Shown here piece by piece: positions 50,226 through 59,321 of a stretch of 64,000 bases of DNA. Under the pieces are notes generated by a model that saw nothing but the letters and a program-made list of their open reading frames with translations, did no database searches and was not told the origin of the DNA. Each line of letters begins with the position of its first letter. Position 1 is the stretch's first letter. Position numbers and translations under genes: made by a program. Origin of the DNA: Peronospora farinosa (lineage: Eukaryota; Oomycota; Peronosporomycetes; Peronosporales; Peronosporaceae); the NCBI GenBank assembly GCA_947646735.1, contig CANTFK010000077.1, forward strand, positions 62,001 through 126,000, given 5' to 3'.

Positions 50226-51912
50226 ATCTTTGAAGCTCTTTAAAATGGAGACCGTTGATTGGCGGAAAAAAACTGAGAATTGTTTACAGGGACAAGCCAA
50301 TAAGTCTATCTACAAAGATACATCTTTGGTAAAAAAATTTGCGCGTTATTTACCCAGGTAATTTATCATGTATAGTATTATTTTTCATGTAATCTGTTAA
50401 TAAAAATTAATAAGGATGTATATTATTTTTTTTGGCTGTGAAATACTTATGTTCTTGTAGTATGTGATCTAGTCTTGCAATTTAGAGATAAAAAGGTTGG
50501 CAAAAGTGATGAAAGCGAAGAGGCTTTGGTGATGATAGCGAGGAAATCTTAATGAGTATCAACATGCGTGCAGGAACGGCTGTCAGTTGTGCACAAGCAC
50601 AGGTACAGGTAGTGACAAAATCAAGGTTGAGCCAGAGCGAAGTAGTAGTTTCGGTCAGTGAATGGACACGGGAGCAGGAACAGTAGGGTAACTAACATAG
50701 ATAGATAGAAATGCATTGAAAGAGAAAGGATAGCAGATAAAGCCACAGAATCATGAGCTATTCAATTATTAGCTATCCTCTACTAACTTTTTTTAAATTG
50801 TTTACTTAATCAATACTCATGTTGTATTGATAGTGAAACAAACTACTGAGTCCACACCTGTAGTAGTTATATAAAGTAGCGTCCATTATTTGGCCCACAC
50901 TCCCAAATTTGTCCAATTATAACTGGTTAAATTCTTTTTACTCATTATTTAGTAGGAGGAGGTCGTCGATAATAATGATCACTTTACCCATCAATACTAG
51001 TCTTGCACCACATCCACAGCTTGCATATTCATCCTTGGAACAAGCAAGAACATTAGTACCAACCAGCAGTAGCAGTAGCAGTAGCAGTAGCAGTAGGCGT
51101 AAAAGCATTAGATGAAATCGTTCAATGGAAATCTATAACCAAAAACTAAATAAAACTGCAAACACAATGACAGAATCGTTATTACTTTTTAGTTAGACGA
51201 CGCTACTTTTCTTCAGCATCGGCTTTCTCTATCGATCACCTTCACTGCTTACACTTCATTGTCATGTGTGGATATGCCAAATGCCTGATTACCAACTGTG
51301 TCTATACACAATGTGTAAACATGCGTAAGCCGCGGGTGCCAGGATCATGGGCCATACATTGTCACTTCGATGTCCAAGCCGTTTCTTGTTGCCTCTCCTC
51401 GTGACACTTCACAAACCTGCATCTTGATGAATAACTCCGGGCTCAGGTTTTCCTAAGCATTCATAATCCTAAACACAACAACAACAAAAACATCTTGTCA
51501 TAACACTAAAACAGCTAATCATTTTATATTGACATGCTTCCATTTACACGTACCGCAGACTTGTAGAAGAATGTCTACGTGATATTCAACCGCTGCCTTT
51601 TGTCCATCTATTGCAGCATCTCTACATAACGCGTAGGGTTATCACAGAGGAAACCCAGCTAAAAGTCCACTACATTGTCTGTAAGCTACTCAAGCGTTCT
51701 CACGACGTCCACCAGCGTTTCCAGCAATTTATGCTTCAAGTGCTTCACCATGTCATCTCAGATCAGCGCTGGACCTGGTCCAAAGGCGGCAACGGCTTCA
51801 TTAAGGTACAAGTTGCAAGTCGAATGCAGTGGATGATGTCTTGGGCGAGATAGAGACCCGCTAGGCGTAAACAGAGCCACGCATGGACTGGACCCACTTG
51901 GGCTCGGCATTC
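50226..51912. other. Intergenic region between GPx copies, left of Copia-2
   Basis: 1.7 kb. Near 51560-51850 a plus-strand frame (VEECLRDIQPLPFVHLLQHL, then LLKRSHDVHQRFQQFMLQVL) is protein-like for about 95 codons and stops at 51853. It lacks an ATG and may be a fragment of a larger helical protein gene. Otherwise nothing is recognised. Confidence 0.35.
51063..51096. repeat. CAG/TAG-type microsatellite
   Basis: A run of five or more agcagt units (cagtagcagtagcagtagc). Simple repeat in intergenic DNA. Confidence 0.85.
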
Positions 51913-52288
51913 TGTAAGAATGAAGTGAAGTAGTGGTGCACTTGTGCACGTAGAGGTAGAAGTAAAAGTGATATATATTACGCATTAACTTTCCTCGTTC
52001 GTTAATACCTACACATGCATGCGAAACCGACTGCAACTATACCATCTATAGTTCACGTCTATCCCGCTCCGTCCCATCTGTTACGACATCGACAAGACGA
52101 TGTGGTAATCTCGTCGCCTCGTCCCATATGTCGCAACATCCTGATGGTCCGACGTGGCGATATCGTCGCCTCGTCCCATCTGTCAGCACGTCAAGTCTGT
52201 TTAGTCAATCAGATACGGTTGTTACTTACCTCGTGACAGGGTATTGCGTTTGACTTTCACGACCTGTCAACAACAATAGCTTCTAACA
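51913..52288 (-). repeat. 3' LTR of Copia-2 (376 bp)
   Basis: In element orientation it starts TGTTAGAAGC and ends TTCTTACA. The pol stop codon TAG is bases 4-6 of this LTR (52285-52283). It contains several copies of the motif cgtcgcctcgtcccat. Confidence 0.94.
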
Positions 52289-54955
52289 CTCCTCCTCAAC
52301 CGTATCCTGAGGGTTCTTCAACTTGAACATCGCACGTAGGTCCTTCATCCTTGGTGCTGCCAGCGCTTTAGTTAGGAGATCAGCAATCATCTCTTCTGAC
52401 TTGATGAAGCGTGGCTCAACCTCGTTTGCTTGTGCGTAGTGGCAGATGAACTTGAATCGGACGTCCACATGCTTTGCACTTGATGAACTTTTCTCGGTCT
52501 TCAACAAGTTGATTGCGGCTTGATTATCCATCCACATCGGCATCGGCTTGACGATCTTCATGTTCAATTCACCAAACAGTTCCTTCAAACCCAACAGCTC
52601 GCGACCAGCGTGGGATGCCGCGATGAACTCAGCTTCCATGGTGCTCAGCGACACACCTGTCTGCTTCTTGCACGCCCATGACACGACAGCACCATCCATC
52701 GTGAGAACGTATCCCGTGACTGACTTGCGGTCCGACTTGTCCGCGGCAAAGTCTGCATCACTCCAGCTTTCAATCTTGATTGGGTCGTCCATACCGCGTG
52801 AGCTGTTGATGCACAACTTCAAACTCTTGGTTTCCTTCAGGTATCTTGCGACTCGTTTCACCGTTCTCCAATCCTTGGTTGTCGGCTTGTGAGTCTGTCG
52901 AGTTGCTCGGTGTACTGCGAAACAAATGTCTGGTCGAGTGCAACGCGCGATCCAGAGTAAACTTCCGATGAGTGATTGGAAGGCCTTGACACTTGCATCT
53001 CCAGCTTTGGCGATCGACTTCAGGGACTCCGATTTCGTCTCATCGACGTCATTGCATTCGTCTCCTATTGGAGATCGAACCCCGTTAGATGTAGCTAGTC
53101 CATGTTCCTTTAGCATTGAGTCGATGGTTACTTCTTGATCTAACACGTAGCCTTCGTTTTCGTCCAGCTTGACCCTAAGTCCGAGAAACTTGTTCACCAT
53201 CCCGAGGTCCTTGATCTCGAGAGGCGTCATGTCCTTGAAAAATTGTCCGACGAGATCATTCGATGTTCCAGTCACCAGCAAATCGTCGACGTAAACTCCG
53301 ACGACCGTTACATCTATGCCGGTTCGTTTGACGTATAGACACATGTCCGTCGTGCATTGTCTGAAATTCAACTCAGTTAATTTGGAGTGCAGTAGCTTGC
53401 TCCATAATCTTCCAGCTTGTTTTAATCCGTACAAGGATTTCTTAAGCAACAGCGCGAGTTGCTTTGTCCCGTCCACTCCATGATGGGCCAAGGTGTCATC
53501 ATCGACTTGCATACCGCTTGGCATTTTCATGTAGATGTCGAGGTCCTTTTCTTGATCGGCCTTGACGTATGCGTTTGGCACATCGCCGTGCCGAGCCGGT
53601 ACGTTCCATCTGCGTGAGAGGACCAGAATCACCTTGACTGTTCCAAGTTCCATAACCGCCGCAAAAGTCAAGGTGTAGTCGACTCCAAACAACTGCTCGT
53701 TTCCGCATGCAACAAGTCTGGCCTTGTAGCGTTCGACTTTCCCATCGGCGTCGGTCTTTGTCTTGAAGACCCATTTGTTGTGCAGTATGTGGGCGTTGTC
53801 AGGTGGAACAACAACCGCCCACACACCGTTTTCCTCCAATGCATGCAGCTCGTCCTTGATGGCTACAGCCCATTTATCCTTGCTGTCGCTCCGTACGGCC
53901 TCGCCATAGTTTCTTGGGTCTCGAACAACGTTGACCATGCCGACATTCTTGTGTATGTCTATGACATCACTTGATGTGTCTCCGTCAGCTCGACGTGACC
54001 GTGTCATGTGTGGATCACGTTTCCATTCCGATGATTTTGCCCTTGATTTGCTCGTGCCACCTTGGTCACCGAGCTCCTCCTGACCTTCGGTACCATGTAA
54101 CGTTTTGGTCACGTTTTTCTCTTGTATGTTATCCAACATCTCAACATTTTTCACATGTTGACTCACCACCACGATACGTTCCATCGGTATGAAAACCCGA
54201 TATCCTTTCATTTCATCACTCTTGCCGATGATGATACCTTGTTTTCCCCGAGGACCCAACGACTTGTTTGAAGTCGTTCGGTGCACGGTGCATGGAGATC
54301 CGAAAACCACAATGTCACTTAAGACGGGTGTTTTCTTGGTTAACATCTCAATAGGTGAGATGCCACCTACGTTTGCCTTGGTAGGGCTTCGATTTAGGAT
54401 GTATGCTGCATATTCTGCAGCGTCACCCCAAAACATCAAGGGTAACCCACTTGCAAACACCATGCTTCGCACCATGTTCATGATGGTGCGATGCATGCGT
54501 TCAGCTTTGCCATTGCTGGCCTGATTGTCACGTTCGCTCACCTGACGAGTGACACCGACTTCCTTGCAAAAAACATCCAGAGGCTTGTACTCACCTCCAC
54601 TGTCTGTACGTAAAACGTGTATACGGCAATTAAATTGACGCTCAAAAGCCACCAAGAAATTCTTGAAATGCATCGCAGCGGCATCTTTGGTCTTCGCTAA
54701 GAACACCCGGCAGTAGTTCGACCTGTGGTCAATAAAATTGACCAGGTATCGATTTCCGAGCCGATCACGGGGGGTCATAGGACCTTTTAGGTCTGAACAT
54801 ACTACGCCTCCGATCACGTCAATGGGCGAATTCAGCCCACTGTCCTTCCGCGATTGTCGGTTTTTTGTCTGCTTGCCTTGCGCACAGGCTAAGCACTTGA
54901 CACGCGTGGTATCAGTCAATTGGATACCAGAGGCGGGATCCCGAGCCATCTTCAT
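52283..54955 (-). CDS. Integrase-RT-RNase H of Copia-2 (890 codons)
   Basis: Open frame in Copia order. The integrase zinc Cys pair is CLACAQGKQ; the core is CSDLKGPMTPRD, RTDSGGEYKPL and NGKAERMHRT (D,D,E). RT has GDVPNAYVKAD, SLYGLKQAGRLW and GVYVDDLLVTG; RNase H has WSDADFAADKSDRKSVTGY, STMEAEFIAASHAG and WMDNQAAINLL. The N-terminal histidines of the integrase zinc site are in the upstream gag-PR frame (FHRCLGHLSYED), so a frameshift near 54935 separates them. The first ATG at 54955 is incidental. Apart from that shift the domain set looks intact. Confidence 0.9.
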   Translation of the reverse strand: MKMARDPASGIQLTDTTRVKCLACAQGKQTKNRQSRKDSGLNSPIDVIGGVVCSDLKGPMTPRDRLGNRYLVNFIDHRSNYCRVFLAKTKDAAAMHFKNFLVAFERQFNCRIHVLRTDSGGEYKPLDVFCKEVGVTRQVSERDNQASNGKAERMHRTIMNMVRSMVFASGLPLMFWGDAAEYAAYILNRSPTKANVGGISPIEMLTKKTPVLSDIVVFGSPCTVHRTTSNKSLGPRGKQGIIIGKSDEMKGYRVFIPMERIVVVSQHVKNVEMLDNIQEKNVTKTLHGTEGQEELGDQGGTSKSRAKSSEWKRDPHMTRSRRADGDTSSDVIDIHKNVGMVNVVRDPRNYGEAVRSDSKDKWAVAIKDELHALEENGVWAVVVPPDNAHILHNKWVFKTKTDADGKVERYKARLVACGNEQLFGVDYTLTFAAVMELGTVKVILVLSRRWNVPARHGDVPNAYVKADQEKDLDIYMKMPSGMQVDDDTLAHHGVDGTKQLALLLKKSLYGLKQAGRLWSKLLHSKLTELNFRQCTTDMCLYVKRTGIDVTVVGVYVDDLLVTGTSNDLVGQFFKDMTPLEIKDLGMVNKFLGLRVKLDENEGYVLDQEVTIDSMLKEHGLATSNGVRSPIGDECNDVDETKSESLKSIAKAGDASVKAFQSLIGSLLWIARCTRPDICFAVHRATRQTHKPTTKDWRTVKRVARYLKETKSLKLCINSSRGMDDPIKIESWSDADFAADKSDRKSVTGYVLTMDGAVVSWACKKQTGVSLSTMEAEFIAASHAGRELLGLKELFGELNMKIVKPMPMWMDNQAAINLLKTEKSSSSAKHVDVRFKFICHYAQANEVEPRFIKSEEMIADLLTKALAAPRMKDLRAMFKLKNPQDTVEEEC

Positions 54956-56768
54956 AGGACAGGTGACCTAGACACCGATGAAAATAGGACAGGGATCCGT
55001 GTTGCGTGTCGTTCTTTGCATGGTTTGTAATGTCTTCAACAACCGTCATGATCGCTTCTCTTGGTGACCCAAATCCACGAAAATCATCGGTCGTAATTCC
55101 ATTGAAAACTTCAACGACCAGTACATTGTTGATGCGATCAACATCCATTATAGGTATCCCACCAGAATGTGATACCATGACACGCCCCCCTTCTCGGTAT
55201 TCAAGAACGCATCCCTTCAACTCGAGTTTCCCAAACGAGATGATGTTGCACTCCAAATTGGAGGCGTATTGAACATCGAGAAGACGAATGGTCTTAGTCA
55301 ATCCAAGTGCTTTGACCCGGATCACGACGCTTCCTTGTTTGGTGATCCGAAGTGGTTCACTATCCGATGCTGCAGTAAAACATTCGGTTTTACAATCCAC
55401 CGCATTTTCCAGCAAGTTTAAATCGTTAATCAGATGACGACCTGAGCCGCTGTCTAGCACCCAGTGATTTGATGAGATCGTCCGATGTCCTGGAATTGCC
55501 AATACAAAATCCGCATCTTGTTTCTTTTTGGTACCTTTTGGGCAGGTCATCTTGAGGTGCCCGGTGCTCCCACACAGGTAACACTGCTTGGGTCGTTGCG
55601 GACCATGTTGTTTCTTGTTCCGGTCGTTTCGCTTAGGTTGGTTGTTCGGTTCGACGATGTTAACGACATCTCGACCGAAATGCTTCACGCGAACTTCCAG
55701 TTCCGTTGACTGAGCAAATTGGGAGAGCTCTTCAGCTTGGCGAAGGTAATCGACCCTGCTTAAATTCAGGCGAGACAACATGGTCGGCCGCATAGACGGG
55801 TCGGCATAGTGCACGATGTTGTCTAGCACGAGGTTGTCCGCACCTCCGCACGCATCGCTTACAGCTGTCAGGTACAGAAAATGCTCCGTCCAGCTACGCT
55901 GAGATGACTTGGCTGCAGTAAACAGCTTCATGCTTTGGGCAGGTGTTATCTTGGTGTTGAAGGTCTGGAGTAACCTTTGCATTGCATGCTCCAAGGTCGG
56001 ACTTTCAGACCACCAAGTTTCCACCTGCCGCCGATAGTACTTCTGCGCCGTACCAGCCAGGTGTTGGCCGAGGACATCAACCTTAATGTCCTCAGGCCAT
56101 GCAAAGCTACAGGCGCGTTCCGAAAAGGCAACCTGCCGAACAAATTCTTTCCCCCATTCAATGAAGCCACTACCAAGTCCGAGGTAGAGCTCCTTTTCGT
56201 CGAAAGGCTGCAAAGCCAGCTTCCTTTGACGGCCATCCGGTACACCCTGGTGTACTTGCCCAGGTTGGTGTAACACAGGACCTGGCATCTGCATTCCCGG
56301 GTATGCTTCCGCGGGCATGGCATGCCCATGAATTCCAGGCTCAAGTCCTTGAGCCATTCCGTGGTTGACATTGGCCTGGGCCGGCGCGTCGACCATGTGA
56401 TCCCCGGCCAAAGCAGGTCGTCGGGCACCAAAATAAGTGGCCGGCGAGACGTTCGGTGATCGCTTAGGTGGCGGGGTACGCTCCAAAGCCTGGAGTGTTA
56501 TACCGGCCCCTGAACCGAGAACCGAACCAAAGACGCTCGATTCCGCAGGTTCCTTGCGTTGGCCACCGACTTGTCCGTGTTGGGAGGATTCCATCCTACC
56601 CATCCGCTCCGACAAATCGCCAAGCATGGCGAGCATCTTGTCCAGTGCCGCCGCGGGCACTGCCGACTTTTCTTCCAGTTGGTGGTCCTCGGTCGATCCT
56701 TGACCATTGACCACCACAGCGGGTGTGGCTCCTTGAGCTGCGCCGCCGTCACGATTTTTTGGGCTCAT
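54912..56768 (-). CDS. Gag-protease of Copia-2
   Basis: The frame runs from the ATG inside the primer-binding site (56768-56766) to the stop at 54914-54912, 618 aa. It begins MSPKNRDGGAAQ. A Pro/Gly/Gln-rich region is followed by Gag-like helices (GSGFIEWGKEFVRQV, KYYRRQVETWWSE). The CCHC knuckle is CYLCGSTGHLKMTC and the protease motif HWVLDSGSGRHLIN. The frame ends just after FHRCLGHLSYED, the beginning of integrase. The upstream part of the open frame in the LTR (to 56801) is unlikely to be translated. The sequence is unrelated by eye to Copia-1 gag apart from the first three residues, MSP. Confidence 0.86.
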   Translation of the reverse strand: MSPKNRDGGAAQGATPAVVVNGQGSTEDHQLEEKSAVPAAALDKMLAMLGDLSERMGRMESSQHGQVGGQRKEPAESSVFGSVLGSGAGITLQALERTPPPKRSPNVSPATYFGARRPALAGDHMVDAPAQANVNHGMAQGLEPGIHGHAMPAEAYPGMQMPGPVLHQPGQVHQGVPDGRQRKLALQPFDEKELYLGLGSGFIEWGKEFVRQVAFSERACSFAWPEDIKVDVLGQHLAGTAQKYYRRQVETWWSESPTLEHAMQRLLQTFNTKITPAQSMKLFTAAKSSQRSWTEHFLYLTAVSDACGGADNLVLDNIVHYADPSMRPTMLSRLNLSRVDYLRQAEELSQFAQSTELEVRVKHFGRDVVNIVEPNNQPKRNDRNKKQHGPQRPKQCYLCGSTGHLKMTCPKGTKKKQDADFVLAIPGHRTISSNHWVLDSGSGRHLINDLNLLENAVDCKTECFTAASDSEPLRITKQGSVVIRVKALGLTKTIRLLDVQYASNLECNIISFGKLELKGCVLEYREGGRVMVSHSGGIPIMDVDRINNVLVVEVFNGITTDDFRGFGSPREAIMTVVEDITNHAKNDTQHGSLSYFHRCLGHLSYEDGSGSRLWYPID

Positions 56769-56772
56769 AACC
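56759..56772 (-). promoter_or_regulatory. Primer-binding site of Copia-2 (half-tRNA type)
   Basis: On the minus strand GGTTATGAGCCCAA directly follows the 5' LTR, identical to the Copia-1 site and complementary to the initiator tRNA-Met anticodon arm. The gag ATG lies within it. Confidence 0.8.
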
Positions 56773-57148
56773 TGTAAGAATGAAGTGAAGTAGTGGTGCA
56801 CTTGTGCACGTAGAGGTAGAAGTAAAAGTGATATATATTACGCATTAACTTTCCTCGTTCGTTAATACCTACACATGCATGCGAAACCGACTGCAACTAT
56901 ACCATCTATAGTTCACGTCTATCCCGCTCCGTCCCATCTGTTACGACATCGACAAGACGATGTGGTAATCTCGTCGCCTCGTCCCATATGTCGCAACATC
57001 CTGATGGTCCGACGTGGCGATATCGTCGCCTCGTCCCATCTGTCAGCACGTCAAGTCTGTTTAGTCAATCAGATACGGTTGTTACTTACCTCGTGACAGG
57101 GTATTGCGTTTGACCTTCACGACCTGTCAACAACAATAGCTTCTAACA
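56773..57148 (-). repeat. 5' LTR of Copia-2 (376 bp)
   Basis: Copy of 51913-52288 with one seen difference. It flanks the primer-binding site, which fixes the element's orientation. Confidence 0.94.
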
Positions 57149-57153
57149 CATTC

Positions 57154-57720
57154 TTGAGGTGTGGACGAGACGAACGAATACGCTGATGGTGTAGGCTGTA
57201 AGATGGAGCTAAACGTACAGGCTCAGAGCGATGTGATAACAATGTGACGTTATAGGTAAGTTCAACATAAGATGTTCCCATTTGACATTCTACCCAAAAT
57301 TAACATTAGACAACGTGGGCCCATTAACGAGACCTCTAACGCTTCTCAAAATCTATTTAAAATATATTTTTGTTTTTTATCAATTGCTAATAATAGAGAT
57401 AAAGCACCTTCTGTAATATAATAGATGATACCTTATATAAATCAGAATCAATTGTCGCACGGCCAGGTAAAACCTATCACCTACTACAAAAAATAAGCCA
57501 CATCTCTCTACCGCAACGGTTACTTTTAACTTAAGCTCAATGAATTGAGCTAGTGGATTCTCCATGCTTACGTATTTCCCACAAAATAGTGTCGCTTTTC
57601 ATCCAGTCCTTCATCGGTATAATTTTTGCAAGTCATATCATGTCACAGAGGAATCCAAACCTATGAAAAGATCACTCGTAATCGCTCAATTCCGAATTTT
57701 CCTAACTCGAAAGAGATCAA
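57154..57720. other. Upstream region of GPx copy 2
   Basis: About 570 bases, AT-rich, no gene. It contains the divergent 5' flank formerly continuous with 50226-51912 before Copia-2 inserted. Confidence 0.4.
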
Positions 57721-58587
57721 ATGAGCACAGAGAACAAGACTGAAGGCGTGATCCAGGCCGGCAATTTGTACCGCAAGCGCGCTGGTCTATTTGCCAAACT
57801 TACGGGTGGCAAACAGCTCGTTTACGTGGAGGCCAATGATAAACTCAAGAACGTGACAGTATTTGAATCCGAGACGAACAAGACCACGCCTCTTGCTATT
57901 GTGGACCTCTCATCTGATGCAAATGTCGAGTTTGATACGTCTATGACGAGCGGTATAAAGCTGTCAAACGGTACCATTACGGAGACTCTTGCTGCTGAGA
58001 GCAAGGAGAAACAGGAGGAATGGCTCAATGCATTTATTAACGCTGGTGCACAGTACCGAGAGGTGTTTAACATGGAAGACACGGCCAAGATCAAGTCGTT
58101 CTATGAGCTGAAAGACTTTGACATGGCCCGCAACGAAGTGTCAATGGCCAAGTACAAGGGCAAAGTGGTGTTGGCCGTGAACGTATCGAGCAAGTGCGGT
58201 CTGACGCCCACGAACTACCCGGAGCTGCAACAGCTGTATGCAAAGTACAAGGACGAGGGTCTGGAGGTCCTGGCGTTCCCATGCAATCAGTTTGCTGGTC
58301 AGGAGCCGGGCACACACGAAGAGATTATGGAGTTCGTAAAGCAGTACAATGTGACGTTCCCGTTTTTTGAGAAGCATGACGTGAATGGCGCAACGGCTCG
58401 TCCGGTGTTCACGTACCTCAAGGCAAAGCTGCCTGGGACGTTCGGGAACTACATCAAGTGGAACTTCACCAAGTTTTTGGTAGACCGCAATGGTCAGCCG
58501 TTCAAGCGTTTTGCACCAAAGGACCGTCCACTGTCATTTGAAGAGGATGTCAAGACGTTGTTGGCCCAAAAGGCCTCGGACGAATGA
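57721..58587 (+). CDS. PH-like / glutathione peroxidase fusion, copy 2
   Basis: 288 aa, no introns. It starts directly with the PH-like module (GVIQAGNLYRKRAGLFAKLT, residues 9-120), lacking the DEP-like part of copy 1. The GPx domain has peroxidatic Cys159 (VSSKCGLTPTNY), Gln in NQFAGQEPG and Trp-Asn in KWNFTKF. From GIKLSNG (residue about 78) to the end it is almost identical to copy 1 in protein and DNA, whereas the preceding part differs at many positions. That step suggests gene conversion. The resolving Cys is missing here too. Likely role: peroxide reduction at membranes. Confidence 0.9.
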   Translation: MSTENKTEGVIQAGNLYRKRAGLFAKLTGGKQLVYVEANDKLKNVTVFESETNKTTPLAIVDLSSDANVEFDTSMTSGIKLSNGTITETLAAESKEKQEEWLNAFINAGAQYREVFNMEDTAKIKSFYELKDFDMARNEVSMAKYKGKVVLAVNVSSKCGLTPTNYPELQQLYAKYKDEGLEVLAFPCNQFAGQEPGTHEEIMEFVKQYNVTFPFFEKHDVNGATARPVFTYLKAKLPGTFGNYIKWNFTKFLVDRNGQPFKRFAPKDRPLSFEEDVKTLLAQKASDE

Positions 58588-59321
58588 AAAGGTGAGTGTC
58601 AGAGTCGATTGTAGCAGCATCTACCTAGGCAGCCATGACATTATAACTATAAATATAGTTGCCAACTTACAACATTAAATTGAATTCCTGTATGAAAGTC
58701 TTCGCTCTTACCTGCTAAATAAGTGCTTTTTCGAATGGAATGTTGCGGAGCTGTTTTAACTGATAACCTTTTTTAGTAGCAGATACATGAAACAGGTACA
58801 TGAATATTTGTCTAAAGTAATATTCTAGGATACAGTAGTAAGTATTACTACTGGCCAGTTCTTGTGTCGTCGTGGTGACTGATACTATTTTTAGTCCCGT
58901 TAAGAAACGGTATCAGTCTAGGCAAGTTTTTGGTTTGTAATGGATCAGGACAAAAAAGGGTGTATCTCTGCCATGTGCAAAACCGGCTCAGAGGTCGCCT
59001 ATTCCAAGGATCAGAATGAATATTTTATGTTTCTATTTCTATGCAGATGCTGCTCTATTCTTCATAGTAGCTTTCTATAGAAAAATGTAATGCACTAATT
59101 ATGCAAAGTTCTACTCAATATGTAATTTGTTCTACTCACCCATTTATGCACACTGATGTGAGGACGGCTGTTGTCCAATCGCCCACGCTTTTACAAAAAA
59201 AACATTTTCATCCAATCAAATACACTTGTTCTGAGCGAAGTCTCACATGTTATAGAAGGGAGAGGAGCTCTCGACCCACACCTCACTCGCTTCATTCCGT
59301 ATCCAGCGGTTGTCCATGCTT
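58588..59321. other. Intergenic region
   Basis: 730 bases, AT-rich, no recognised feature. Confidence 0.4.

Larger units (their letters stand above)
51913..57148 (-). mobile_element. Copia-2: Ty1/Copia element, 5236 bp, minus strand
   Basis: LTRs of 376 bp differ at one site that I can see (52253/57113 region, t against c). The target duplication CATTC is at 51908-51912 and 57149-57153. Coding is in two overlapping frames, gag-PR and IN-RT-RH, with one frameshift. It is inserted in the spacer between two GPx paralogues. Confidence 0.96.

Noticed and set aside
50226..50300. Extension of GPx copy 1 to a start at 50300
   Set aside because: The codon is TTG; the first ATG is at 50225.
52015..52236. 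73-codon plus frame in the Copia-2 LTR (repeated at 56875-57096)
   Set aside because: Present in both LTRs because they are copies; no coding signs.
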